Assembly: GCA_964391735.1 (NCBI GenBank)
Contig: CAYMNF010000001.1
Coordinates: 1-64,000 of the forward strand
Origin: CAG-1031 sp964391735
GTDB taxonomy: Bacteria; Bacteroidota; Bacteroidia; Bacteroidales; Muribaculaceae
DNA length: 64,000 bases
Reading direction: 5' to 3'
Notes under the pieces: model-generated
The model's input: only the letters and a program-made list of their open reading frames with translations
What the model was told of the DNA's origin: nothing
Databases searched by the model: none
Shown: positions 8,334 through 17,223 of the stretch, one piece after another
How positions within the stretch are numbered: position 1 is the first letter of the stretch
How the letters are laid out: each line of letters opens with the position of its first letter
Program-made: the position numbers and the translations under genes

Positions 8334-9596
8334 ATGCTTTACTATATCTTTGATCTGCTCAGAGACACAGACTTCCCCGGTGCCCGGTTGATGAGTTACA
8401 TCACCTTCCGCTCAGGGGCTGCCCTGATTCTTTCACTGTTTATCGCCACCGTTTTCGGTCGCCGCATCATTGACCGTCTGCAGCGCATGCAGGTGGGCGA
8501 GATCGTGCGCAACCTCGGCCTTGAGGGGCAGATGTCCAAGACGGGCACTCCCACCATGGGCGGTGTCATAATCATTGTTTCGGTGTTGATTCCCTGCCTT
8601 TTAGTCGGCAATCTTGCCAACATTTATATGCTGTTGATGATTGTGGCTACCATCTGGCTCGGCACCTTGGGCTTCCTTGATGACTACCTGAAGATTACCC
8701 GCCATAATAAGGATGGCATGAAGGGCAAATTCAAGATTGTCGGACAAATTGGATTGGGCCTGTTGGTGGGTATGACTATGTGCCTGAGCCCTGATGTGGT
8801 GATGCGCCAAAACGTTGAGACCGTGGTACAGTCAGGGCAGGAGAAAGTTATCACCTATACCCCTGAGAATGTTCACGTTGCACAGACCACTATTCCGTTT
8901 GTCAAGGGGAACAACTTTGACTACTCATGGCTGACCGGGTGGTGTGGCGATGCCGCCACTACAGCCGGATGGGTGCTGTTCGTCCTGGTGTGCATCTTCA
9001 TCATCACGGCAACAAGCAACGGTGCCAACCTCACCGACGGGCTCGACGGCCTGTGTACCGGTACCTCGGCAATTATCTGTGTGGCACTGATGGTGATGGC
9101 TTATCTCGGCGGTAACCTTATATATGCCTCTTACCTCAATATCATGTACATACCCGGCAGCGAGGAGCTGGTGGTGTTTATGGCCGCCTTCATAGGGGCG
9201 TTGATAGGCTTCCTGTGGTACAACGCCTTCCCGGCGCAGGTATTCATGGGCGACACCGGCTCCCTCACTATCGGCGGTGTTGTGGCGGTCTTCGCCATTT
9301 TGATACGTAAGGAGCTGCTGCTCCCTATCCTCTGCGCTATATATTATTGTGAGGACCTTAGCGTGGTGCTTCAAGTGGCGTGGTTCAAAATCACCAAACG
9401 CAAGTATGGTGCCGGCAGACGCATCTTCAAGATGACGCCCCTGCATCATCACTTCCAGAAACAGCTGACCTCAGAGAACGAGTGCCTCATCAAATTCCCC
9501 GTCGGGGCCGTCCCTGAGTCAAAGATTACTGTGCGGTTCTGGATTATAGGCATTTTCCTCGCCGTTCTGACCTTTGTTACCCTTAAGGTTCGCTAA
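8334..9596 (+). CDS. mraY: Phospho-N-acetylmuramoyl-pentapeptide transferase MraY
   Basis: An integral membrane enzyme that transfers phospho-MurNAc-pentapeptide to undecaprenyl phosphate, giving lipid I. It has 420 residues with about ten hydrophobic helices. Characteristic motifs are the GTPTMGGVII segment, LGFLDDYLKI, NLTDGLDGLCTG and FMGDTGSLTIGG, with MTPLHHHFQ near the C-terminus carrying the conserved His cluster. It is longer than E. coli MraY (360) because of an extra loop around residues 155-195 (DVVMRQNVETVVQSG), a length I believe is common in Bacteroidota. It lies 26 bp before murD. Confidence 0.96.
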   Translation: MLYYIFDLLRDTDFPGARLMSYITFRSGAALILSLFIATVFGRRIIDRLQRMQVGEIVRNLGLEGQMSKTGTPTMGGVIIIVSVLIPCLLVGNLANIYMLLMIVATIWLGTLGFLDDYLKITRHNKDGMKGKFKIVGQIGLGLLVGMTMCLSPDVVMRQNVETVVQSGQEKVITYTPENVHVAQTTIPFVKGNNFDYSWLTGWCGDAATTAGWVLFVLVCIFIITATSNGANLTDGLDGLCTGTSAIICVALMVMAYLGGNLIYASYLNIMYIPGSEELVVFMAAFIGALIGFLWYNAFPAQVFMGDTGSLTIGGVVAVFAILIRKELLLPILCAIYYCEDLSVVLQVAWFKITKRKYGAGRRIFKMTPLHHHFQKQLTSENECLIKFPVGAVPESKITVRFWIIGIFLAVLTFVTLKVR

Positions 9597-9622
9597 ACAT
9601 ACAATCTACTACTAAAGAAATT

Positions 9623-11002
9623 ATGCAACATATACATGAGTATCCCCTCAGTGGCCGGGTTGCCGTTTTGGGCGCCGGCGAGAGCGGTGTGGGCGCCGCC
9701 ATACTTGCCAAGGACCGCGGTTATGAGGTCTTTGTCAGCGACATGGGCCAGATTCGTGAGAAATATACACGCATGCTTGCTGACGAGGGTATCGAGTTTG
9801 AGCAAGGACATCCGCATACCTCTGAGCGCATACTCAACGCCGACATCATCATAAAAAGTCCCGGCATACCTCCCACTGCACCTATCGTTCGCAATGCGGT
9901 AGAGAAGGGGATACCCGTCCTCAGTGAAATCGAGTTTGCCGGTATCTTTGCCCCTGAGGCCAAGACAATATGTATAACCGGTTCAAACGGTAAGACTACC
10001 ACAACATTGCTTACCCACCACATACTGACACAGGCGGGGCTCAACCCGGGGTTGGCCGGCAATGTCGGCAAAAGCATGGCTCTGCAGGTGGCACGCGACC
10101 CCAAGCAATGGTATGTGATCGAGTTGTCATCCTTCCAACTTGAAAACATGTACCGCTTCAAGGCCGACACCGCGGTGATGATGAACATCACCCCCGACCA
10201 CATGGACCGGTATGACCACAAAATGGAGAACTATGTTGACGCAAAGTTTCGCATTTTGCAAAATCAGACGGCGGACGATGCCTTTATTTATTGGAGCGAT
10301 GACCCGGTGATGTCGGCCAAGATGTCCGCCATGGAAAATATCCCGGCCCGGCATTTCCCTTTCAGTATTGACCGTGAGGGACGCAACGCAGGGGCGTGGC
10401 TTGAGGGGGATGATATCCGCTTCACTGACGGGACCAACAGCTGGACCATGCCTCGCGCCGAGTTGTCCTTGAAGGGCATCCACAACCTCTATAACTCAAT
10501 GGCTGCGGGCCTGGCCGCAATGTTGGCGGGAGTTGACCCTCAGGTGATACGTAGTGCATTGGGCAACTTCAGCTCGGTTGAACATCGGTTGGAGCCGGTA
10601 CGCACTACCCCCGACGGGGTAACCTGGATCAACGACTCAAAGGCTACCAACGTCAACTCTACATGGTATGCCCTGGGTGCTATGCCGCAAGGACGCAAAA
10701 CAGTACTGATTCTCGGGGGTAAGGACAAGGGTAATGATTACACCGAGATTGATGCCCCGGTGGCCGAAAAGGTTAAGGCTATCGTCGCTATGGGGGTAGA
10801 TAACTCAAAGATACTTAGCCATTTCTCCGATATCGTCCCCGTGATTGATACCCACTCATTGGCTGAGGCTATTGAGGCTTGCAAGGGAGTGGCGGTTGCC
10901 GGTGACACGGTTCTCCTCTCACCGTGCTGTGCCTCCTTTGACCTTTTCACCAGTTATGAAAATCGCGGCCAACTCTTCAAGGAGGCTGTAAATAAAATAT
11001 AA
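9623..11002 (+). CDS. murD: UDP-MurNAc-L-alanine:D-glutamate ligase MurD
   Basis: MurD adds D-glutamate to UDP-MurNAc-L-alanine in the cytoplasm. The 459-residue protein starts with a Rossmann-like UDP-binding domain (VAVLGAGESGVGAA). The ATP loop follows (TGSNGKTTTTLL), then ELSSFQLENM, NITPDHMDRY and the SVEHRLEPV and INDSKATN motifs typical of MurD. It lies 3 bp ahead of ftsW, in the order found across Bacteroidota. Confidence 0.95.
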   Translation: MQHIHEYPLSGRVAVLGAGESGVGAAILAKDRGYEVFVSDMGQIREKYTRMLADEGIEFEQGHPHTSERILNADIIIKSPGIPPTAPIVRNAVEKGIPVLSEIEFAGIFAPEAKTICITGSNGKTTTTLLTHHILTQAGLNPGLAGNVGKSMALQVARDPKQWYVIELSSFQLENMYRFKADTAVMMNITPDHMDRYDHKMENYVDAKFRILQNQTADDAFIYWSDDPVMSAKMSAMENIPARHFPFSIDREGRNAGAWLEGDDIRFTDGTNSWTMPRAELSLKGIHNLYNSMAAGLAAMLAGVDPQVIRSALGNFSSVEHRLEPVRTTPDGVTWINDSKATNVNSTWYALGAMPQGRKTVLILGGKDKGNDYTEIDAPVAEKVKAIVAMGVDNSKILSHFSDIVPVIDTHSLAEAIEACKGVAVAGDTVLLSPCCASFDLFTSYENRGQLFKEAVNKI

Positions 11003-11005
11003 TCT

Positions 11006-12313
11006 ATGCAGGAAGATGTATCTTTAACACTCAACGGGGCAGACGTCCTACCCGACCGGGCTGCCACGGCCTCGGCGTCCAAGAAGGATGTTGCCGTAAA
11101 CCGCGGTGACCGCTACCTGTGGGGCGTGTATATTGCCCTGATTGTGGTATCGGTGGTGGAACTGTTCTCCGCCTCATCCCGTGAGGTAAGTTCTGAGGGC
11201 GCTTTCGGCGTGCTCAGCCCCATAGTCAGGCACGGAACCCTGTTGCTGTTGGGTTTCGGCATCATGTGGTTCTTTATGGGACGACATTACAGGCTCTTTA
11301 TCCCCTTTACTTATCTGTTTGTCCTGATATCGGTGGGGATGATGGTATATGTCCTTGCATACGGTGAGGTCATCAATAATGCCCGTCGCTCAATGACCAT
11401 AATGGGGATACAGTTGCAGCCTGCTGAGTTTATCAAGATGTCGGCTGTGCTTGTTGTCTCCCTGGTGATGGCCCGCTCCCAAAAAAGCAAGGGGGTAGGG
11501 GTGACTGACCGCGGCATGTGGATTGCTGCCGGGTTCGTCCTGTTTTTCGGCGCTCTGTTGGCTAAGCAAGGCTTGACTAACACCATGCTGCTGATGGCCG
11601 TGTCCCTGTCCATGATGTTGGTGGGCGGTGTCAAGTTTCGTAAGATGCTGTTGGTTGTTGGCCTCTATGCTCTGTGCGGCGCAGGCTTTTACCTGTATCT
11701 GAGCAGTAGCGGTGAAGGCGAGGATAACCGCTCTGAAACTTGGGCGGCACGCCTCGAACGCCACTCCGAGACTCAAAACACACCCCTGTATGAGCAAAAG
11801 ATTGACTCAAAGAACCGCCAGGAGATGTACTCATATATGGCGCAGGCAAATGGCGGCATAACCGGGGTGTTGCCGGGTAATGGGCGCGAGGCCGCGCGAT
11901 TGCCGCTGGCCTTCAGCGACTTCATCTTCGCCATTGTCGTTGAGGACATTGGCCTGGTGGGCGCAATACTGCTACTGATAGCTTATCTGTGCTTGCTGGG
12001 GAGGGCTTCGGGATTGGCCTCAAGATGCTCAAGGGCTTATCCGGCCTTGCTGGTCATCGGCATGGCGGTGTTGATTGTGCTCCAGGCTCTGGTGCACATG
12101 GTCATCGTCTCAGGGCTCGGGCCTGTCAGCGGGCAGCCGCTACCCCTGATTTCAAAGGGCGGCTCCTCAATCCTCATAACCTCCATGGCCTTCGGTATCA
12201 TGCTCAGCGTCTCGCGCTTTGCGGTTCCCCATCGCTCAAAAAAGGCTATTATCAAGAAAGAAATCGAGTCCCTGCCTGAGGACCTCAGGGCAGAGAACCC
12301 TACTCAACTGTGA
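11006..12313 (+). CDS. ftsW: Septal peptidoglycan glycosyltransferase FtsW (SEDS family)
   Basis: A polytopic SEDS protein that polymerises lipid II into septal glycan and works with FtsI. Its 435 residues include about ten transmembrane helices after a cytoplasmic N-terminus of about 35 residues. Recognisable segments include NNARRSMTIMGIQLQPAEFI, and near the end VSGLGPVSGQPLPLISKGGS, the conserved SEDS motif. A large extracytoplasmic loop at about residues 235-290 contains SGEGEDNRSETWAARLERH. It lies 7 bp before murG. Confidence 0.95.
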   Translation: MQEDVSLTLNGADVLPDRAATASASKKDVAVNRGDRYLWGVYIALIVVSVVELFSASSREVSSEGAFGVLSPIVRHGTLLLLGFGIMWFFMGRHYRLFIPFTYLFVLISVGMMVYVLAYGEVINNARRSMTIMGIQLQPAEFIKMSAVLVVSLVMARSQKSKGVGVTDRGMWIAAGFVLFFGALLAKQGLTNTMLLMAVSLSMMLVGGVKFRKMLLVVGLYALCGAGFYLYLSSSGEGEDNRSETWAARLERHSETQNTPLYEQKIDSKNRQEMYSYMAQANGGITGVLPGNGREAARLPLAFSDFIFAIVVEDIGLVGAILLLIAYLCLLGRASGLASRCSRAYPALLVIGMAVLIVLQALVHMVIVSGLGPVSGQPLPLISKGGSSILITSMAFGIMLSVSRFAVPHRSKKAIIKKEIESLPEDLRAENPTQL

Positions 12314-12320
12314 CAATTAT

Positions 12321-13409
12321 ATGAAAGTTCTGATTAGCGGTGGTGGCACCGGCGGACATATTTTCCCGGCAATAGCAATTGCCAACGAGGTTAAGCATCG
12401 TCTCCCCGACGCCGAGATTCTTTTTGTCGGCGCCGAGGGACGTATGGAGATGGAGCGCGTCCCTAAGGCGGGTTACAAGATTGTGGGCCTGCCCGTGGCC
12501 GGGTTTGACCGCAAACGTCCCTGGCGCAACTTTGCCGTGCTGATGAAGCTGTGGCGCAGCATGCGCCGTGCTCGTCGGGTGTTGAAGGAGTTCAAACCGG
12601 ATGTAGCTGTAGGAGTAGGCGGATACGCAAGCGGGCCGGTACTGAAAGCTGCCCAAAAGGCCGGAATCCCAACCCTCATTCAGGAACAAAACTCATATGC
12701 CGGCGTCACCAACAAGCTGCTGGCTAAGGGGGCAAAGAAGATTTGTACCGCTTACCCCGACATGGAACGATTTTTCCCGGCTGACAAAATTGTTATGACC
12801 GGTAATCCTATACGCCGTGAGGTTCTTGAAAACACTATGACGGTGGCTGAGGCGCGTGCCGCTTTGGGCTTTGACCCGGCCAAACCGATGGTGTTGGTTG
12901 TGGGTGGCAGTCTGGGAGCCCGCACTATTAACCGCGCCGTTGAGGCTGCGTTGCCTCTGTGGACCGAGCATGGTATACAGGTACTGTGGCAAACCGGTAA
13001 ATTCTATTATGACCAATTCAGGCCCGTGGCCGAAAAGTATGACGGTGTCAAGGCATTGCCCTTTATAGCAAATATGGATTGTGCATACAAGGCGGCTGAC
13101 GTTGTGGTGTCGCGCGCAGGCGCTTGCTCGGTCAGCGAGATTCAGCTGCTGGGGTTGCCTGCTGTGTTGGTGCCGTCCCCCAACGTGGCCGAGGATCACC
13201 AACGACGCAATGCCGAGGCTTTGGCAACACGCGGCGCCGCGCGCATGGTGCTTGATGTCGATGCCGTTCGTGATCTGGGGCATGAGGTTCTTGACCTTGC
13301 CAACAGCCGCCACACACGTGATGCATTGGGACGCGCTGCCGCTGAAATGGCCCTGAGGGATGCCGATGCAAAGATTGTTGACGAAGTAATAAAAGCCGCT
13401 GAAAAATAA
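12321..13409 (+). CDS. murG: UDP-GlcNAc:lipid I transferase MurG
   Basis: MurG is a membrane-associated GT28 enzyme that adds GlcNAc to lipid I, giving lipid II. The 362-residue protein begins with the lipid-binding glycine loop SGGGTGGHIFPA (residues 6-17). VGVGGYASGP, QEQNSYAGVTNKLL, GGSLGARTIN and SRAGACSVSEIQLLG follow, all diagnostic. The ATG at 12321 was chosen because the GGGTGGH loop must lie at the very N-terminus; the longer open frame back to 12219 only overlaps ftsW. It ends 3 bp before murC. Confidence 0.96.
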   Translation: MKVLISGGGTGGHIFPAIAIANEVKHRLPDAEILFVGAEGRMEMERVPKAGYKIVGLPVAGFDRKRPWRNFAVLMKLWRSMRRARRVLKEFKPDVAVGVGGYASGPVLKAAQKAGIPTLIQEQNSYAGVTNKLLAKGAKKICTAYPDMERFFPADKIVMTGNPIRREVLENTMTVAEARAALGFDPAKPMVLVVGGSLGARTINRAVEAALPLWTEHGIQVLWQTGKFYYDQFRPVAEKYDGVKALPFIANMDCAYKAADVVVSRAGACSVSEIQLLGLPAVLVPSPNVAEDHQRRNAEALATRGAARMVLDVDAVRDLGHEVLDLANSRHTRDALGRAAAEMALRDADAKIVDEVIKAAEK

Positions 13410-13412
13410 ACA

Positions 13413-14804
13413 ATGGATAATACCCTGAAGTATAAAAACGTATATTTTGTAGGCGCCGGTGGCATTGGCATGGCTGCCCTTGAGCGCTGGTGCATGAGCC
13501 GCGGGATTAACGTCGGCGGATATGACCGCACTCCCTCCCAACTGACCGAGGCACTCCAGAACGAAGGTGCCCAAATCACTTTTGACGAGTCGGTTGGGGC
13601 CATCCCCGCACTTTTCCGCGACCCCGCTGACACTTTGGTGGTATATACCCCTGCTGTCCCCGATGACATGCCGCAGCTGCAATGGTTTCGCAACAACGGG
13701 TTTGAGGTTGAAAAGCGCGCACGCCTGTTGGGCGAGGTGACAAGGGCCTCCAAGGCTCTGTGTTTTGCCGGTACTCACGGCAAAACCACCACAAGCTCTA
13801 TGGCCGCACATCTGCTGCAAGTGGCCGGCGTGGGCTCAAATGCGTTTTTAGGTGGGGTGCTGACAAATTACGGCACCAATTTCCTGCTCTCTGAGACATC
13901 GCCGTACTCAGTCGTCGAGGCTGATGAGTTTGACCGCTCCTTCCTGCAACTGAGGCCTTCGGTGGCAGTGATCACTTCAACCGACCCCGATCATCTCGAC
14001 ATCTATGGTGACGAGGCCGGGTATCTTGAGGGGTTTGCACAGTTCACCGAGCTGATATATCCCGGCGGAACATTGATAGTAAAAAAGGGTATAAAGTTGA
14101 GCCCGCGGGTTCAGCAAAACGTCAAGGTATACACCTACAGCCGCGATGCCGGCGACTTCCATGCCGAGAATATTCGCCACGCCAACGGCACCATAACGTT
14201 TGATTTTGTGGGTCCCGACGGCCTGCGTATAACCGATATCGAGTTGGGTGTACCGGTTGATATCAATATTGAGAATGCCGTGGCTGCAATGGCTGCGGTT
14301 GCCGTTGCCGGAGAACTTGATGCTGAGGCCGCACGCCGGGCAATGGCCTCATTTCGCGGGGCACAACGCCGCTTTGAGTTCCATCTGCATGAGCCACACC
14401 GCGCCGTCATTGATGACTATGCTCATCATCCCGACGAGATTGCGGCATCCATTGCAAGTGTCAGGGCTCTATACCCCGACACGGAACTTACCGTGGCTTT
14501 CCAGCCTCACCTGTATACACGTACCCGCGATTTCGCTCCGCAGTTTGCCGCCGCGCTCTCAGCCGCCGACAATGTCATACTGCTGGATATCTATCCCGCG
14601 CGTGAAGAACCTCTCCCCGGCATTACGTCAAAAATTATTTTTGATGCACTTGCCCCGTCGGTGAAAAATCGTTACCTTATCGCCAAAGAGGATTTCCCGG
14701 GTTTGATTGCTGAACTGCGCCCTAAAGTCCTGCTCTCATTGGGAGCCGGTGACATTTCAAATTACGTACCCCGCATAGCCGAGATATTGAAGGATGAAGA
14801 TTAA
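13413..14804 (+). CDS. murC: UDP-N-acetylmuramate:L-alanine ligase MurC
   Basis: MurC adds the first amino acid, L-alanine, to UDP-MurNAc. The 463-residue protein has FVGAGGIGMAALERW at the N-terminus and the ATP loop GTHGKTTTSSMAAHLL. SVVEADEFDRSFL, TSTDPDHLDIYG, the IDDYAHHPDEI motif and AFQPHLYTRTRDF follow; all are MurC signatures. It overlaps ftsQ by 11 bp, so the two are probably translationally coupled. No murB lies here, which is usual for Bacteroidota. Confidence 0.96.
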   Translation: MDNTLKYKNVYFVGAGGIGMAALERWCMSRGINVGGYDRTPSQLTEALQNEGAQITFDESVGAIPALFRDPADTLVVYTPAVPDDMPQLQWFRNNGFEVEKRARLLGEVTRASKALCFAGTHGKTTTSSMAAHLLQVAGVGSNAFLGGVLTNYGTNFLLSETSPYSVVEADEFDRSFLQLRPSVAVITSTDPDHLDIYGDEAGYLEGFAQFTELIYPGGTLIVKKGIKLSPRVQQNVKVYTYSRDAGDFHAENIRHANGTITFDFVGPDGLRITDIELGVPVDINIENAVAAMAAVAVAGELDAEAARRAMASFRGAQRRFEFHLHEPHRAVIDDYAHHPDEIAASIASVRALYPDTELTVAFQPHLYTRTRDFAPQFAAALSAADNVILLDIYPAREEPLPGITSKIIFDALAPSVKNRYLIAKEDFPGLIAELRPKVLLSLGAGDISNYVPRIAEILKDED

Positions 14805-15774
14805 CCGCGAGTTGCTGAAGCGTATCGGCACCTGGGTAGCATTGGCGGCCTTGGTGGCTTACCTGGCGGTGGTGATTCCCGCTGCTGCACGCGCGCACAA
14901 TGATGAGTTGTGTGCCGGCCTGCGTGTCACCGTCATTGACTCGCTGCAAACAGGGTATGTTACACCCGTCGGGATTGCCCGGGAACTCGGCTCATTGGCA
15001 AACACTGCCGAGGGTTCTTTGCTCAATGATATCAGCACAAAGGATATCAAGCACCTGCTTGAGAAACTTGATAAAATCGAGGATGTAAACGTGGTGCGCA
15101 CCTCCGACAGATACATCGCTATAACGGTGCGTCCGCTGGCTCCCGTGGCACGTGTGTTTGACGGGGACGACTCTTATTACATCAATAAGGACGGCAAGCG
15201 CATTACCGCAGATGCGCGTTACCGCATGGATGTCCCGGTCATTGCCGGACACTTCCCCCCGCGTGATACGTTGATGAATCCCGCCAAGTTGCTCCCTCTG
15301 CTCAGCCGGCTGGCTAACGACCCGCTGTGGGGAAAGATGGTGACCATGGTGGTGGTGGACAACAAGCGTGACGTGCTGCTGGTGCCCGCCGTCAAGGGCC
15401 ACATCATTAACCTTGGCAACGTCAGTGACCTTGACAGCAAATTTGAGTGCCTTGAGCGTATGTATCACAAGGTTATACCCGTGCGCGGGTGGGACTTCTA
15501 TGATACCATCTCGGTGAAATGGCGCGGACAGGTGGTGGCAACCCGGCGCGTAAAACCCCGCATGGAGGTCAATACACCCATCGATACCATTTCTGAGAAT
15601 GTTGACGTCAGCACAATGTTGACAACCGAGGGGATAGCTCCGGGACAGACCCGGCCCGGGGTGGCTGCCGTCAGTGAGAAGCCTATACCAAAGTCCTCGT
15701 CGGCAGTTGAGAAGAAGCCGGCCCCTGAGCCACAGGACGCACCAAAAGAGAATACAAAAAAGAAAACACAATAG
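14794..15774 (+). CDS. ftsQ: FtsQ-like division protein
   Basis: A bitopic membrane protein of 326 residues in the ftsQ position between murC and ftsA. A short basic cytoplasmic tail and one transmembrane helix (about residues 11-32) precede a POTRA-like periplasmic domain. The DIKHLLEKLDKIEDVNVVRT stretch and AITVRPLAPVARVF match the FtsQ/DivIB fold. The C-terminal 70 or so residues are Pro- and Lys-rich (KPAPEPQDAPKENTKKKTQ) and look disordered. FtsQ links the early ring to FtsL and FtsW/FtsI. Sequence divergence is high; position and topology carry the call. Confidence 0.85.
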   Translation: MKINRELLKRIGTWVALAALVAYLAVVIPAAARAHNDELCAGLRVTVIDSLQTGYVTPVGIARELGSLANTAEGSLLNDISTKDIKHLLEKLDKIEDVNVVRTSDRYIAITVRPLAPVARVFDGDDSYYINKDGKRITADARYRMDVPVIAGHFPPRDTLMNPAKLLPLLSRLANDPLWGKMVTMVVVDNKRDVLLVPAVKGHIINLGNVSDLDSKFECLERMYHKVIPVRGWDFYDTISVKWRGQVVATRRVKPRMEVNTPIDTISENVDVSTMLTTEGIAPGQTRPGVAAVSEKPIPKSSSAVEKKPAPEPQDAPKENTKKKTQ

Positions 15775-15776
15775 AT

Positions 15777-17162
15777 ATGTCTGAAAAATACATCATTGCC
15801 ATTGAGCCAAGCAGTTCAAAGATAAGGGGTGCCCTGGGGGTCGTTGACGCCTCGGGGACATTGACGGTAAAGAGCATCGTCGAGGAGCGCCTGGTCGACG
15901 CCATCGAGTATGGCCGGGTGCGTAACGTGGGGGCTGCATCGGTGGCCATTCGCAATATCCTGAATCAGTTGGAGGATATGCTCCCCAACCGGCGCATTAC
16001 CGGGGTACACGTGGCTTTGGGGGGCCGCTCAATGGGACTCGTTCCCAAGGCGATAACCCGTCGCTTGCCTCAGGATGCCGTGGTAACCCTGGATAACCTC
16101 AGGGATATGGCACATGAGGCATACGAGACGATTCTGCCCGAGCGGGATGTGGTGACGACAACGGTGCGTGAGGTGCGCGTTGACGGCCGCCCGGTCAGCA
16201 AGGCCGTGGGGACTTTCGGCCGGCAGATCGACGCTGTCTTCAACCTTATCAACCTGCGCAATCATTTCAAGCGTAACCTCAGCCAGGTCATCGAGACTCA
16301 ACTGCACCTGAAGGCCCGCAGCTACATCGTCAGGCAGCTGGCACAGGCGGCTATGGTGCTGAAGGACCGCCAGCGCGAACTCGGGTGTATGCTGGTGGAC
16401 TTTGGGGCGGAGACCACAACGGTGTCAATATATAAGGATAGTGTTCTGGTATATCTTGCCTCTCTCCCCATGGGCTCACGTAATATCACCAAGGATATTA
16501 TGTCCCTGAACTATCTTGAGAAGATGGCCGAGAAGATGAAGTGCAATGGTGCTGATGCCCTGATGGCTGTTACTGAGGATGGAGAGATCCCCGCTGACGC
16601 TCAGCTCAACAACCTTGTTGCCGCACGCGTGGGTGAAATTATTGCCAACATCATCAATCAGGTTTCTCTGGCAGGCCTCACTCCCGAGCAACTTCCCGAG
16701 GGTATTGTGCTGGTGGGTGGCGGCTCAAGGCTGCGCGGCTTCGCCCAACGCCTTGAGGAGGAATCGGGGATGCGCGTTTACCAGGGCATGCCGGTTTATG
16801 GCGTAAAGATTGCTGACAGCCACATTCGCCCCGACGAGAACATTGATATACTTTCTGTCCTTGAGTTTGCGGCACGCAACTCTGAGGACTGCACCGAGGA
16901 GATTGTGCAGACTTTTATCAATGACCCGGTGGTTGAGCCCGAACCGGAACAGGAACCCGAGCCTGAGCCTGCGCCGGAACCTCGACCTGAAAAGGTTAAA
17001 ACCCAAAAGAGGAGCAACGAGAAAAAGAAACGCCCCGGTATCTCAACCGTCGGGAGCGGCAAATTTTTCGGCAAGCTCAATAACCTGAAGAATACCGTTG
17101 CACGCTTTATGGAGGAGCAGGACATCGACGACAATGATGATGACCTGAAGGACGACGATTGA
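15777..17162 (+). CDS. ftsA: Cell division protein FtsA, with long acidic C-terminal tail
   Basis: FtsA is an actin-like ATPase that tethers FtsZ filaments to the membrane. Of 461 residues, about 1-380 form the actin fold: IIAIEPSSSKIRGALGVV as phosphate loop 1, LGCMLVDFGAETTTVSIY as phosphate loop 2, and GIVLVGGGSRLRGFAQRL as the adenosine motif. A Pro-Glu repeat follows (EPEPEQEPEPEPAPEPRPEK), then a basic stretch, an amphipathic helix candidate (KFFGKLNNLKNTVARFM), and a final acidic tail ending in DDDLKDDD. In E. coli FtsA the amphipathic helix is at the very end; here an acidic tail follows it. The gene starts 2 bp after ftsQ. Confidence 0.93.
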   Translation: MSEKYIIAIEPSSSKIRGALGVVDASGTLTVKSIVEERLVDAIEYGRVRNVGAASVAIRNILNQLEDMLPNRRITGVHVALGGRSMGLVPKAITRRLPQDAVVTLDNLRDMAHEAYETILPERDVVTTTVREVRVDGRPVSKAVGTFGRQIDAVFNLINLRNHFKRNLSQVIETQLHLKARSYIVRQLAQAAMVLKDRQRELGCMLVDFGAETTTVSIYKDSVLVYLASLPMGSRNITKDIMSLNYLEKMAEKMKCNGADALMAVTEDGEIPADAQLNNLVAARVGEIIANIINQVSLAGLTPEQLPEGIVLVGGGSRLRGFAQRLEEESGMRVYQGMPVYGVKIADSHIRPDENIDILSVLEFAARNSEDCTEEIVQTFINDPVVEPEPEQEPEPEPAPEPRPEKVKTQKRSNEKKKRPGISTVGSGKFFGKLNNLKNTVARFMEEQDIDDNDDDLKDDD

Positions 17163-17223
17163 TTCTGTCCAAAAATCCATTTTAAAATACTGACATACAA
17201 CTCTTTGATTCAAAAATAAGAAT

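Noticed and set aside
12693..13820. Long open frame (375 codons) antisense to murG and murC
   Set aside because: It lies wholly opposite two certain genes, shows no family motif, and follows from their codon bias.
14992..15771. His-rich antisense frame over ftsQ
   Set aside because: A shadow frame; no signal, domain or promoter.
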